From assembly GCF_002608565.1 (NCBI RefSeq), contig NZ_LIXM01000006.1, positions 1-64,000 of the forward strand: DNA of 64,000 nt, written 5' to 3'. Below, piece after piece: positions 34,916 to 44,975 of this stretch. A program made the translations under genes and the position numbers. The notes under the pieces are model-generated. The model had not been told where the DNA came from and did no database searches. It was given only the letters and a program-made list of their open reading frames with translations. This stretch comes from Vibrio sp. PID17_43. GTDB lineage: Bacteria > Pseudomonadota > Gammaproteobacteria > Enterobacterales > Vibrionaceae. The stretch's first letter is position 1. Every line of letters begins with the position of its first letter.

Positions 34916-36667
34916 CTACTTTAACTCGTCTTCGAAAATCCTATCCCGCAATTTCCAAAAGCGTCCTGATTTTCGAGCGATAACAAACTGGGGCAAACGG
35001 AAGCGATGTTGATTCGCCACAACCTTGGTTGGTGATGCTGCTTCAAAAGGACGATGTTTGTCGGCTAGATGAGGGCGGACGAACTGGTCTTTGAAGGTTT
35101 GCTTCTGCTTTTTGGTATTCAATGACCAGAACTCATGCACTAATGCATTACCTTCGCCTTGATATGTCTCACCAGAATACGTCACTTTCAGTTGCGATTT
35201 ACCATCACTGGATTTGAATACCGATAAGTCCATTTCTGTGCACTCAAAGATAAGCGCGTCTTTAAGGTTTAATGCTTCTTTAAGTTTTTTATCAGGATCG
35301 ACGAGCGTCGCGTCGCATTCATGGCAAATACGCGCTGCGATGTCGTTATCCGCGCCGCATTCACCGCAGTATTTGGCACGAAAGCGGTAACCACAATGCT
35401 CACGCTCTCCGGTTTCATCGTCTTCGAAGTAGCCCTGACAGCGTCGGCCAAAGTGCTCCAATAAGAAACCATTACTGTCTAGCTTGCCCCAAAAGTTATT
35501 ATTGAAGCCACAAGCGGGGCAAGGAATGGTGATGATTTCGCTGTTCGAGTCGGGTTTCGGGTCGCCGACCTCTGGCTGGTACAAGTCGTAGCTGTTACCT
35601 GCATAGTCAAGCACCAAACACTCTGTTTTACCCTCAGATAACCGTAAGCCACGGCCAACAATTTGTTGATATAAGCTGACGGATTCCGTTGGGCGCAAAA
35701 TTGCGATCAAATCCACATGAGGTGCATCGAATCCGGTGGTAAGAACAGACACGTTGACGAGGTATTTTATCTCACGATTTTTGAACGACTGAATGATTGC
35801 ATCGCGCTCAGGTGTAGGCGTGTCACCAATGACAATAGCGGTTTCGCCTTCAGGCAGTAAGCCATGGATTTCTTGCGCATGGCGAACGGTGGCGGCAAAT
35901 ACCATGACACCTTTACGTTCTTTGGCGTATTGAATGATTTGCTCAACGATTTGTGGCGTGGCACGTTTGGCTTTGTCTATCACCATGTCCATTTCGGCTT
36001 CTTTGTATCGCCCGGTATTGGCTGGTTTTAATTGTGAGAAGTCATAAGATAAGACCGGGGCGTCCATCATACGTGCTGGCGTTAAGAAGTTTTCGTCTAG
36101 CAAATAACGAATAGGGAGTTCGAAGATACAGTCACGGAAAAAGCGTGACTCTTCAGTCCGAACTTGTCCACGGGTGTGATACTGGTATATCCAGCCCATG
36201 CCTAAGCGGTAGGGCGTTGCGGTTAAACCCAAAACTTTAATGCCTGGGTTGAGTTCTCTTAGGTGAGAGATCACTTTTTGATAGCTGCTGGTTTTTTCAT
36301 CTGGCACGCGATGGCATTCATCAATGACGAGCAACGAAAACTGATTTTTAAATGAATCTAAGTTTCTCACCACAGATTGAACGGAGGCAAACACCACTTG
36401 TTGGTCGGTCTCTTTTCGACCCAAGCCGGCGGAGAATATCGATCCTTTTAACCCATACCCTTCGTATTTGGCATGGTTTTGTTCCACCAGCTCTTTTACG
36501 TGAGCGAGCACCAGCACTCGGCCTTTAGCCAGCCTTGCCAGTTCTGCGATAACCAAGCTTTTACCCGCGCCAGTTGGCAAGACAATCACTGCGGGTGTTG
36601 AGTGCTTACGAAAATAGTGAATGACCGCTTTTACAGAGTCGGCTTGATAAGGGCGAAGGATGTACAT
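34916..36667 (-). CDS. radD: DEAD/DEAH-box repair helicase RadD
   Basis: A 583-aa SF2 helicase-like ATPase. Motif I is PTGAGKSLVIAE (about residue 32), motif II DECH, motif III GLTATPYRLG, and motif VI QIVGRGLRL. The C-terminal part has several zinc-type cysteine pairs (CPACGFNN, HCGYRF, YCGECGAD, CHECD). Length and sequence match E. coli RadD (YejH), which acts with RecA/SSB in recombination repair. It is divergent from rsuA, the same neighbourhood as in E. coli. Confidence 0.93.
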   Translation of the reverse strand: MYILRPYQADSVKAVIHYFRKHSTPAVIVLPTGAGKSLVIAELARLAKGRVLVLAHVKELVEQNHAKYEGYGLKGSIFSAGLGRKETDQQVVFASVQSVVRNLDSFKNQFSLLVIDECHRVPDEKTSSYQKVISHLRELNPGIKVLGLTATPYRLGMGWIYQYHTRGQVRTEESRFFRDCIFELPIRYLLDENFLTPARMMDAPVLSYDFSQLKPANTGRYKEAEMDMVIDKAKRATPQIVEQIIQYAKERKGVMVFAATVRHAQEIHGLLPEGETAIVIGDTPTPERDAIIQSFKNREIKYLVNVSVLTTGFDAPHVDLIAILRPTESVSLYQQIVGRGLRLSEGKTECLVLDYAGNSYDLYQPEVGDPKPDSNSEIITIPCPACGFNNNFWGKLDSNGFLLEHFGRRCQGYFEDDETGEREHCGYRFRAKYCGECGADNDIAARICHECDATLVDPDKKLKEALNLKDALIFECTEMDLSVFKSSDGKSQLKVTYSGETYQGEGNALVHEFWSLNTKKQKQTFKDQFVRPHLADKHRPFEAASPTKVVANQHRFRLPQFVIARKSGRFWKLRDRIFEDELK

Positions 36668-36724
36668 GAAATTCTGTGAAATTGCTCAACTATTTTTATT
36701 AGGATGGCTATAATACCTGACTTT

Positions 36725-36804
36725 TATACCCAAGTGACTTTTGAATGCGCCATTCTCGGTCTGACTTGGGCTCAATAGGCTGGTAAAGAAGTCATTTGGG
36801 TATA
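36725..36804. repeat. Inverted-repeat element between radD and rsuA
   Basis: Arms TATACCCAAGTGACTT (36725-36740) and AAGTCATTTGGGTATA (36789-36804) match at 15 of 16 positions around a 48-bp centre. The TACCCAAGTGACTT core resembles a repeat seen between genes in many Vibrio genomes. The right arm runs into TATAAT (36801-36806), a good -10 hexamer about 15 bp before the rsuA ATG. Confidence 0.6.
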
Positions 36805-36820
36805 ATTCAATGAGGTATTC

Positions 36821-37522
36821 ATGCGTTTAGATAAATATTTGTGTGATGGTCTGGGTGCGACTCGCAAGCAGGCAACAAAGATCATCAAAAGTGGCCTTGT
36901 CACCGTTGATGGCGAAGTACAAAAAAGTGGCGCGTTTAAAGTGTCAGAAGGCAGTGTGGTTGAGTGGGAGGGGCGTGAAGTTGGCATGCCTGGGCCTCGT
37001 TTCATCATGCTGTACAAACCTGCGGATTTTGTTTGTTCACACGAAGATGGCTACAACCCAACCGCATTTGTGCTGCTTGATGAGCCAAAGGTTGAAAATT
37101 TGCATTTTGCAGGCCGCTTAGATGTGGACACGACAGGTTTGGTATTAATCACCGATGATGGTCAATGGTCTCACCGCATTACGTCTCCAAAACACAAGTG
37201 TGAAAAAACCTATCGAGTTTGGCTCGCTGACGCGATTCAGCCAGATTACGTAGAAAAGTTTGCTGAGGGTATTGAACTGCGTAATGAGCGGGAAGCCACA
37301 TTGCCTGCGCATCTCGAAATTGTTAACGAAGCAGAAAACGAAGTGCTGCTGACCATCGTGGAAGGTAAGTACCATCAAGTTAAACGTATGTTTGCCGCTT
37401 TAGGCAATAAAGTTGAGCAATTACATCGTGAACGGATTGGTGCAATACAATTGGATGACACCTTAGAACCAGGGGACTACCGTTACCTGACGCAAGAAGA
37501 AATTGATTCTGTTTGGAAATGA
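36821..37522 (+). CDS. rsuA: 16S rRNA pseudouridine(516) synthase
   Basis: A 233-aa enzyme with an N-terminal S4 RNA-binding domain (MRLDKYLCDGLGATRKQATK) and a catalytic domain with GRLDVDTTGLVLITDDG (catalytic Asp about residue 102). It modifies U516 of 16S rRNA. Length fits RsuA. The order radD-rsuA-bcr is conserved with E. coli. Confidence 0.94.
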   Translation: MRLDKYLCDGLGATRKQATKIIKSGLVTVDGEVQKSGAFKVSEGSVVEWEGREVGMPGPRFIMLYKPADFVCSHEDGYNPTAFVLLDEPKVENLHFAGRLDVDTTGLVLITDDGQWSHRITSPKHKCEKTYRVWLADAIQPDYVEKFAEGIELRNEREATLPAHLEIVNEAENEVLLTIVEGKYHQVKRMFAALGNKVEQLHRERIGAIQLDDTLEPGDYRYLTQEEIDSVWK

Positions 37523-37712
37523 TCATTTTTACAGGAAATGGTTTTAGTTCCGAATAAGAACTGGATTTTTGGTCGGAATCTCCTCAAACTGGTGGTTCCT
37601 GCCAATACTGCTCGGTGTCTAAATAGCGGCTAATCAGTGGTTTTGGCGAAAGCAGCAATCAGTCTCAATCAATGCAGAATATTGGTGGGAGGACCACAAC
37701 AAGAGGTAAACA

Positions 37713-38915
37713 ATGACCGAGAAAGCCCTTAGTACTCCCCAGTCTCAAATTAGCTTTTTATTATTCCTTGTACTCGGTGCCATTGGTGCGTTGACACCGT
37801 TAGCCATCGACATGTATTTGCCAGCAATGCCAACTATCGCCAAAGATTTGGGGGTAGCGGCTGGCGCGGTGCAAATTACGTTAACGGCTTATACTGCTGG
37901 TTTTGCGTTAGGCCAGCTGATTCATGGCCCCTTGGCTGATAGCTATGGTCGACGCCCAGTTCTTATTTTTGGCGTGTTCTTTTTTGGGTTGGCAGCGGTT
38001 GTCAGTGCAACCACGAACGGCATTGATGCGTTAACTTATGTGCGCATGGCTCAAGGTTTTGCAGGGGCCGCAGCGGCAGTTATTATTCAAGCGATCGTTC
38101 GTGATATGTTTGATCGTGAAGACTTTGCGCGTGCGATGTCTTTCGTCACTTTAGTGATTACCATTGCCCCACTTGTTGCCCCAATGATTGGCGGCTACCT
38201 TGCGGTATGGTTTGGGTGGCGCTCAATTTTTTGGGTACTCGCGATTTCCGCGGTGATTGTTATTTTGTTAGTGCTATGGAGGATTCCAGAGACATTAACA
38301 CCGGAAAATCGACAGTCGCTTAGATTTGGAACCACGATTCGTAACTATGCGCGTTTATGCTCAAACCCAGAGGCATTAGGATTAATGCTATCAGGGGCGT
38401 TTTCATTCTCCGGGATGTTTGCTTTCTTGACGGCTGGCTCGTTTGTCTACATTGATTTATATGGGGTTCAACCTAACCATTTTGGCTATCTGTTTGGCCT
38501 AAATATTATTGCGATGATCATCATGACGAGCATCAACGGTCGCTTGGTGAAAAAGGTTGGATCACACGCTATGCTTCGTTTTGGGCTCTTGATGCAACTG
38601 AGCGCAGGCATTGGACTGTTTGTAGGTTGGCTATTGAATCTAGGCCTATGGGGTATGGTGCCATTTGTCGTGATGTTTATTGGCACACTGTCAACCATTG
38701 GTAGTAACTCAATGGCGCTATTATTAAGTGGTTACCCAAGTATGGCGGGGACAGCTTCTTCTTTAGCGGGGACGCTGCGCTTTGGGACGGGATCCCTAAT
38801 TGGGGTATTCGTTGCCTCGCTGCCTGATGGCGTGGCATGGCCAATGATCATCGTAATGTTTGCTTGTTCAGTGCTATCTGCACTGTTTTATTGGACTTTA
38901 GGAAGAAAGGCGTAA
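37713..38915 (+). CDS. bcr: Bcr/CflA-family multidrug MFS efflux transporter
   Basis: A 400-aa major facilitator with 12 TM segments. The N-terminal ALTPLAIDMYLPAMPTIAKDL and the motif A loop GPLADSYGRRPVL (about residues 70-82) mark the Bcr/CflA drug/proton antiporter family. Members export bicyclomycin, sulfonamides or chloramphenicol; the specific substrate is unknown. Its stop overlaps the next start as TAATG. Confidence 0.9.
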   Translation: MTEKALSTPQSQISFLLFLVLGAIGALTPLAIDMYLPAMPTIAKDLGVAAGAVQITLTAYTAGFALGQLIHGPLADSYGRRPVLIFGVFFFGLAAVVSATTNGIDALTYVRMAQGFAGAAAAVIIQAIVRDMFDREDFARAMSFVTLVITIAPLVAPMIGGYLAVWFGWRSIFWVLAISAVIVILLVLWRIPETLTPENRQSLRFGTTIRNYARLCSNPEALGLMLSGAFSFSGMFAFLTAGSFVYIDLYGVQPNHFGYLFGLNIIAMIIMTSINGRLVKKVGSHAMLRFGLLMQLSAGIGLFVGWLLNLGLWGMVPFVVMFIGTLSTIGSNSMALLLSGYPSMAGTASSLAGTLRFGTGSLIGVFVASLPDGVAWPMIIVMFACSVLSALFYWTLGRKA

Positions 38916-39574
38916 TGTCTAATTACACCACAGAAATTCAAAAATTGGTTAATGCTGCTCTGAGCGAACTTGAGCAGGAACATCGTTCGGGTAAACTGGC
39001 GAATGCGCCAATAGCGAACAATCTATACTTGGTTCGTTGGGTAACAAAAGCATTGAAATCCCAACAATTTGATCGCAGTGTTGTTGATGACTTAACTCGT
39101 TGGCAAAAAGCGGGTCGTTCAAAAGGTAACGACGCAGGGTTGTTGTTTATCTTCAAACGTATTTCTGCATACTACGCCCAGAGCTTCCCTCAGGGAAAAG
39201 AGGCGAGGGTGATTAAAGATTCAGAAATCGACGCGTTTCTTGATTATATGGAACAAGAAGGCTGGGAAGTGTCAACATCCGAGTCGTTGATTGGTTTCGG
39301 TAAGGTACAAATCTTTACCGAAGGTCAAAACTCATTGGCATTGTGCGCTGATCAATGTGACAGCTGCTTTGATGGCGAACGCTTAGTGAAGCCTATGAGT
39401 TGGTTTGTTCGTGGCAATCATGCGGATTTTGTTGAGAAAGCGGCTAAAGCCGGCTTTATGGTTCATAAGGTGACGGATTACAAATCGTTAGTGAAGTACC
39501 ACGGTGAGTACCTGATCTACCCAGGGAACGAAGGTAATCAGTTGGCTGAAATTCCTCTGAATTTCCAAGCTTAA
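38915..39574 (+). CDS. DUF2913 family protein
   Basis: A 219-aa cytosolic protein. The ATG at 38915 overlaps the bcr stop by 1 nt and is preferred to an in-frame start 26 codons upstream inside bcr. The segment NLYLVRWVTKALKSQQF and the following QKAGRSKGNDAGL resemble the DUF2913 core. Function is unknown; translational coupling to bcr suggests co-expression only. Confidence 0.72.
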   Translation: MSNYTTEIQKLVNAALSELEQEHRSGKLANAPIANNLYLVRWVTKALKSQQFDRSVVDDLTRWQKAGRSKGNDAGLLFIFKRISAYYAQSFPQGKEARVIKDSEIDAFLDYMEQEGWEVSTSESLIGFGKVQIFTEGQNSLALCADQCDSCFDGERLVKPMSWFVRGNHADFVEKAAKAGFMVHKVTDYKSLVKYHGEYLIYPGNEGNQLAEIPLNFQA

Positions 39575-39587
39575 TTCCCTCGTTCTG

Positions 39588-39677
39588 AAAACATCAGGTG
39601 ATATATTCAGTAACCTCAGGTGTACTGAATTCAGCATCTTGAGGTCACTTACTTTGTATATCTAAGCCTGATGTTTT
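39588..39677. terminator. Nested hairpin between convergent DUF2913 and mtrB genes
   Basis: The outer 11-bp perfect stem AAAACATCAGG/CCTGATGTTTT encloses an inner stem ACCTCA/TGAGGT (39613-39618 with 39650-39655) and the palindrome CTGAATTCAG. A and T runs at the stem ends fit a bidirectional terminator, but the 68-nt enclosed segment is longer than usual. Confidence 0.55.
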
Positions 39678-39695
39678 GTTTATGCAATGACGAAG

Positions 39696-41678
39696 CTAAA
39701 AGCGGTATTTCCAATATACAGAGCCGTAGAAGCCTTCATAGCTTTGCAGAACTTCGCTCATATTGGCTGCCTCATCATTGAAGAGATAATCTTCTTCTGA
39801 ATAATCCTCATAGCGGATGTTAAATTCAACGCTCTGATTCTCTGTCATTTCATAGTCTCCACTAAACTCATATCGGTATGAGGTGGACTCGTTATCTGGG
39901 TATTGATACCCATCTGATGAGACTGAAGATTTGCCTTTTCCTTGGTTATAACTGTAATCAAAAGAGAGTGATAGCTTTTCATCAAGAAGCCGATCTTTGC
40001 TGATCCCGAAGCCAATAGTGGCAATGTCGTCTTTCAACTTAGTTGTGTAACGGTCCCACCCTACCACGTCAGAGTTAGCGAGTTGTTGCTCAGTACTGAT
40101 GGTTTGCTGGTTGTAAAAGACATGGCCGCTTACCCCATCGGATAGGTAGAAGTTGACGCTGACGTCATAGCCGTAATCCTCGCCTTCGCTAAGGCCAATA
40201 TCAGGCTTAGGATAATCGTCATTGGCATACCAGACTTCAGCGACGAGCTGAATATTGTCATTTATGTCGTAATAGCCGCCTCCTCGAACCTCCAGGCGCT
40301 CTCTGTCCGCTAAGTAGTACTGTCGTAAGTTGGGGGAATCATAACTAGAAGGTAACCAGTCAGACCCATCTCGCTGAGAATAGGAAATTTGACCTCCAAT
40401 ATACCACGGGGCGTCAGGGCGATACTGTGAACCGAGAGAAAATCGATGCTCATCAGTTCGTTTTCTGTCGGCGTATTCGCGTTTATCTTGTTTATAACGG
40501 TACCCGGCATTCACACTGACATCAGGATTGAAGTGATGGTCGAGTTTGGCCTCTAGTTTTGTTTTGGTGCGGTCATATTCTTCACGCGTGAAGCCAATGA
40601 GGGTATTTCGGTCTGACTTATCGTCTTTATCTAGATAATTTGCAGATAACGCTAATGCGGTCTGACGTGAGAGCTTGTTATGGTAATCCGCGTTCACTAG
40701 AAGCGAATTCATCTCACCATGAAATGTATCTGAGTTGACGGGGGATTGAGGGAAAGGGTTTAGCCCACCTTCTGAAGTGGCTTGAGACCAGAGTACACGT
40801 CCACTTATGGTGTGCTGTTCCATTCGATAGTTGCCGGATATGGCGAACTGATGGAAGTCATTATCAGGTTCATAGGCAAGGTGGTTTGCATATGGATTAT
40901 TGGCGCTACCGTAATAGAGTGCGGACTGATCATTACGAAAGAATGAACCACGATAGGCGATATCAATAAGCCAATTATCTTCTATGTAGCTGACACCGGC
41001 TTGTGTATTTAGCGTTTCATTGTCGATTGTTTTGGGGATAAAACCAGGGGCACTGATGAGATTCGGAATGTTTGGTGAATAGAGCGATAGAGTTCCTTCC
41101 TTACGTTCATGTTTCATCGATACATAAGGCTTCCATGGCGTATGTGGCGTATATTCGAGCTCTAGCTTAAGAGTTTCACGCTTTACCTCATTCTCATACT
41201 GAGATAGCTCGCCACTTATTAGTGTGTTGTCAGTACCGTTATAGGCACTTAAAGATGAACGATTCCAAAAGTAGGGGGTCTCACGATAACTGATAAGCAG
41301 TTGAAAACCGTCAAATTGCCCGACCTCCCATTGCAGCAAAAAGCGTTGTAAGCCAAGATCTTCAACAATAAAACGTTGGAAGAAACCATTATCTTGATAC
41401 TGTGCCATATTAACGTTTAGGCTCGCGTTAAAATGTCTATTATCGTTCGTGGTTCCGTAAAGAGGCGGGATCCAATTATAAAACCTTGAAGAACCACCGT
41501 TGTCTAAAAATCCAGCACCAATGCTAGCGTCGCCTTCCCATTGTCCAATGCTGCTGCATTCACTGCAGTTCCAACGAGTTTTGTCAGCGGGCATGCTGTT
41601 TTGAAGTGCATAATCATTCGCCTGTACTTGCAAGGTGAGAATGCAAGAAATGACTACATAGAGTTGTGTTGATCTCAT
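39696..41678 (-). CDS. mtrB: MtrB/PioB-family outer-membrane porin for decaheme electron conduit
   Basis: A 660-aa outer-membrane beta-barrel. A signal peptide (1-20) is followed by an N-terminal C-x2-C (WNCSECSS, about residues 37-44), a feature of MtrB, then many amphipathic strands and a final aromatic ending (YWKYRF). In Shewanella, MtrB forms the barrel in which MtrA sits. It is encoded 10 bp after mtrA; the order mtrC-mtrA-mtrB matches Shewanella. Confidence 0.9.
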   Translation of the reverse strand: MRSTQLYVVISCILTLQVQANDYALQNSMPADKTRWNCSECSSIGQWEGDASIGAGFLDNGGSSRFYNWIPPLYGTTNDNRHFNASLNVNMAQYQDNGFFQRFIVEDLGLQRFLLQWEVGQFDGFQLLISYRETPYFWNRSSLSAYNGTDNTLISGELSQYENEVKRETLKLELEYTPHTPWKPYVSMKHERKEGTLSLYSPNIPNLISAPGFIPKTIDNETLNTQAGVSYIEDNWLIDIAYRGSFFRNDQSALYYGSANNPYANHLAYEPDNDFHQFAISGNYRMEQHTISGRVLWSQATSEGGLNPFPQSPVNSDTFHGEMNSLLVNADYHNKLSRQTALALSANYLDKDDKSDRNTLIGFTREEYDRTKTKLEAKLDHHFNPDVSVNAGYRYKQDKREYADRKRTDEHRFSLGSQYRPDAPWYIGGQISYSQRDGSDWLPSSYDSPNLRQYYLADRERLEVRGGGYYDINDNIQLVAEVWYANDDYPKPDIGLSEGEDYGYDVSVNFYLSDGVSGHVFYNQQTISTEQQLANSDVVGWDRYTTKLKDDIATIGFGISKDRLLDEKLSLSFDYSYNQGKGKSSVSSDGYQYPDNESTSYRYEFSGDYEMTENQSVEFNIRYEDYSEEDYLFNDEAANMSEVLQSYEGFYGSVYWKYRF

Positions 41679-41688
41679 ACTTCCCTCC

Positions 41689-42663
41689 TTAATAGCTTAG
41701 CGCTTGGCCACGTGGATGGTTGGAACCATGTACTTGATTGTGACAGTTGAGACAACTTCCACCACGAACTCTAAGGTCATTTTCAGGTATGGAAACATTC
41801 GCGTGCGGAATGCGATGACACTCTTGGCACAGCATCGGTAAGCGCCTGTTAAGAAGCGCTTTGTTTATCGAACCGTGAGGTTTATGGCAGGTCGTGCAGT
41901 CCTCGACAACGGGCTCGTGCTCCCATAAGAAGGGGCCTCGTTTTTCTGCGTGACATTCGTAACAAGAATCATTGATGGATGACCATTTCAAACTGTAGTC
42001 GTTCAGTGTTTGGTGAGGGTTGTGGCAGCTGGAACATGTCATCACACCATCGAGGATAGGATGGCTCGTGCGCTTGTGGATATCGGATTTTGTTTTTGGA
42101 TGACAATCGGTACATTTCTCTGCTTGAAGCTCAGCGAACATCATGGGGTCGTCTTTTTGGTGCAATTGGTGGCAACTCGAGCAGGTGAGCCCTTCGAAAG
42201 CATGTTCACTGCTGTGCCAAGTCGTGCGATCTGCATCTTGGTGGCATGACAAACAAACGCTATTTTGCTTTTCCGCCGGAACAGGAGAATCGGGACCAAA
42301 TGTGATCATGGGTTCACGAGCCTGTCCTTTACGTGGATTGCGCTCATGGTTGTTGGCAGGTCCATGACAAGCTTCACATTGCTTGTCACTGATTGGGCCA
42401 TGAATATTGGCAGCCTTACCATGGATGTTGTCAAAAATTCCCGTGGCTGGTTTATCTGATGTGTCATCATGGCAACGTAAACAACCATCTGGCCCACGAC
42501 GAGAGTATTTTCCTTCAGAAAACTTAGTATCTAATATCTGTTCGATTTCTTCTTGGCTCAACGTTGTGGTTTCAGATTTTGTCGTGTCGTTTGAATACAC
42601 CGTAAAGGTAAATCCGATGCAAAGTATGCCAGCCAAAAACCACCGCTGAATCATTGTTTTCAT
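41689..42663 (-). CDS. mtrA: MtrA/DmsE-family periplasmic decaheme cytochrome c
   Basis: A 324-aa secreted multiheme cytochrome. Ten CxxCH heme sites are present (CLRCH, CEACH, CLSCH, CSSCH, CTDCH, CSSCH, CYECH, CTTCH, CQECH, CLNCH). The ATG at 42663 is chosen over starts 14 codons upstream because AGGA lies 5 nt before it and a clean signal peptide follows (MKTMIQRWFLAGILCIGF). It would carry electrons from periplasmic donors through MtrB to MtrC. Confidence 0.93.
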   Translation of the reverse strand: MKTMIQRWFLAGILCIGFTFTVYSNDTTKSETTTLSQEEIEQILDTKFSEGKYSRRGPDGCLRCHDDTSDKPATGIFDNIHGKAANIHGPISDKQCEACHGPANNHERNPRKGQAREPMITFGPDSPVPAEKQNSVCLSCHQDADRTTWHSSEHAFEGLTCSSCHQLHQKDDPMMFAELQAEKCTDCHPKTKSDIHKRTSHPILDGVMTCSSCHNPHQTLNDYSLKWSSINDSCYECHAEKRGPFLWEHEPVVEDCTTCHKPHGSINKALLNRRLPMLCQECHRIPHANVSIPENDLRVRGGSCLNCHNQVHGSNHPRGQALSY

Positions 42664-42713
42664 AAGAATCCTTTTCTTCATTTTAAACATCGTTTTTATT
42701 ATCAATGCCTTAA

Positions 42714-44975
42714 TCAGCGGTAGTCATAAACACGGTGAACTTTATCCACTCCTTGTGATTGCCCTATTGCGTGGCATGTTGCGCATTGTTCGGTCCCCGT
42801 GGCCTCAGGTGCTGTTGCTGCGCCCCAAATGGCTCCATGATTTAGCATATGGTTTAAAGCCGAGTCTCCTGCGATGGTATCAGGGTCCGCGTTTGCCAGT
42901 GATGATTCGAGGTGACATGCGCCACAAGCGACTAATGCTGGGCTAAAGTATTGACCACTGGCCAAGGAAGGACGAGGATTGTTCTGGCTTGGTAAGTTGT
43001 ATTGCGACTGACTATGGCAGGCTTCACAATTGTTTATTGTACCAGGGTATGGGGCGTTCCCTGTACGTCGAGAGCCAAACGCATGGAATGAATGAACATG
43101 GTATTTGAGATCGGCTGCCATGCCTGAGAAAAAGGCGGAGCGCTCAGAGTTGTGGCAGTTCTTACACTGTTGGAAGTCCGTCGCTGCATGAGGATGTTGG
43201 CCGAATAAATGAATGGAGAGCTCCTTATGACAGTCATTGCATAATGCGAGTTCGGCACCCACAGGGATACTATGTTGTTTCACGATGCCTCCGATATCAA
43301 AAGACGCGGTTGCATTGTTCGAGGCAATAACAAAAGGCGAGTTAATCAGGTCGATGCCCTCGAAGATGTGGCAGTCGGCAAGCTCTCCGCTCTTTCTATC
43401 CGCACAAAGTGGAGCGTCAGCGATGTTGACAGTAAGAATGGAGGTGGCATTAGGCTGTAACAGTGTGTCGCTAAAATTCTTATGGCACAGAAATAATCCT
43501 TCACCTTGGGCAATACAACCATCACCTGTTTGACCATCATCAGCAAGGTTTAAACTGTTGTTCGCAAGTACGGGACCATCTCCGTTATCCCAGTTGAGCA
43601 ATAGGTTTAAGTGACCAGGTTCATTGATGTAAGGGGAAAGCTCAGCGATTGATGTTATTCCAAGACCATCTTTCGAGACCTTCAGTTCAATTTCAAACTG
43701 ATTGTCAGTGAACCTGGCGTGTTTTATATCAATCACTAAAGAGTTTCTTGCGGTAGCGAGATTATCTAGACGAGTAAGATGGACGGTTTTTGCACTCCGC
43801 TCCGCATCCTCTCCAACAATTGGGTTGCCCTCGTCGTCTCGCTCATAAGGGCGATGGCAGCCGGAACAAGTATTTTGTGGTTCGCCATTGCGTAGCCATA
43901 CATTACCAACTTGGTTGTCATGTGCGCCCCGATCTCGATATAAATGGCAAGTTTCACAGGCCACTTGGCTAGGGTGCTCAAACCAATTATTCGCATCTGA
44001 TGCCAGTGTAATGTCAGTAGAATGGCAAGTGGTACAGTTTCGAGCATCTTGAGGGAACGGATTGTCTTCAACAATGAGTCCATTAATATCGGTAACCAGC
44101 ATATCGTTTTCATCGATGGGCTGCTTGTAAGTGGTGCTGTCACCTCTATCGCTACCAAGTTTAAATACGTTGCCATGATACTGATGAATGATTGCGGCTA
44201 ACGGACGTCTGGCTGGTGCCGCACCTGGGTTGCTGTCATTGTGGCAAGCGGTACATACGGCAATATTATTGTCAATGGAGCGATAGCCGGGGCTATGGAA
44301 AAGCGGCTCTTCCATATGACAACTTTCACACTTCCCTTTCTCAATCACGTTTCGTGAGACTGATGGGCTGGTGTTCCCACTCGGTATCCACTCGTAAGTG
44401 TGAGTGAATCCAAGTTCTTTGTCGCCATACGCCATAACAATTCGGTGTAACGTATCTTCATCCCATGCGATATAACCACTGTTATTTACTGAGTCGCTAG
44501 GATAAGGATCCTGAATTTTAAACAGATCTGCTATGGCAAAGGTGTATCGATATCCCTCATCCGTTTCTAGCAAATGACCATCCCAAACACTTTCCATGCT
44601 TGCGCGATTAGTGGGAGTGTTGCTCGAGTGATGAAAGCTCTTCCAATACGTGTTGCCATGACGTCCGTTAAATGCGAATGCGGGATCGGTTGTATCTTCA
44701 ATATTCTCGCGAGAAGGCATCGCTTTTAATAAGGCGATGCGAAATTCTCTATTTTCATCAAAGCGGTACGACTGCCCACTGCCATCATATATAGAGAAGT
44801 CGATGACGAGTTTCGTTTCACCGCTATCAAGAGAAACTAATCTAGGTGGTTGGATATTAACGCGAAAATCACCCAAGTTAGGAGGAGGGGTATTTTGGTC
44901 ATTCTTGCTGTCTGGTCCGCAAGCGATAAGTAGTGACCCTAAGATGACAATAATAGTCGACTTGAAACAGTTCAT
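42714..44975 (-). CDS. mtrC: MtrC/OmcA-family outer-surface decaheme cytochrome c lipoprotein
   Basis: A 753-aa lipoprotein (lipobox LLIAC, Cys19). Its heme sites fall in two groups of five: CESCH, CTACH, CTTCH, CETCH, CSGCH (about residues 215-375), and CNDCH, CKNCH, CEACH, CGACH, CATCH (about 580-740). Each follows a beta-rich domain, the I-II-III-IV layout of MtrC. Extra cysteine pairs C-x9-C and C-x10-C in the third domain recall the conserved disulfide of the family. It is first in the mtrCAB operon, with GAGAGG before the ATG. Confidence 0.92.
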   Translation of the reverse strand: MNCFKSTIIVILGSLLIACGPDSKNDQNTPPPNLGDFRVNIQPPRLVSLDSGETKLVIDFSIYDGSGQSYRFDENREFRIALLKAMPSRENIEDTTDPAFAFNGRHGNTYWKSFHHSSNTPTNRASMESVWDGHLLETDEGYRYTFAIADLFKIQDPYPSDSVNNSGYIAWDEDTLHRIVMAYGDKELGFTHTYEWIPSGNTSPSVSRNVIEKGKCESCHMEEPLFHSPGYRSIDNNIAVCTACHNDSNPGAAPARRPLAAIIHQYHGNVFKLGSDRGDSTTYKQPIDENDMLVTDINGLIVEDNPFPQDARNCTTCHSTDITLASDANNWFEHPSQVACETCHLYRDRGAHDNQVGNVWLRNGEPQNTCSGCHRPYERDDEGNPIVGEDAERSAKTVHLTRLDNLATARNSLVIDIKHARFTDNQFEIELKVSKDGLGITSIAELSPYINEPGHLNLLLNWDNGDGPVLANNSLNLADDGQTGDGCIAQGEGLFLCHKNFSDTLLQPNATSILTVNIADAPLCADRKSGELADCHIFEGIDLINSPFVIASNNATASFDIGGIVKQHSIPVGAELALCNDCHKELSIHLFGQHPHAATDFQQCKNCHNSERSAFFSGMAADLKYHVHSFHAFGSRRTGNAPYPGTINNCEACHSQSQYNLPSQNNPRPSLASGQYFSPALVACGACHLESSLANADPDTIAGDSALNHMLNHGAIWGAATAPEATGTEQCATCHAIGQSQGVDKVHRVYDYR

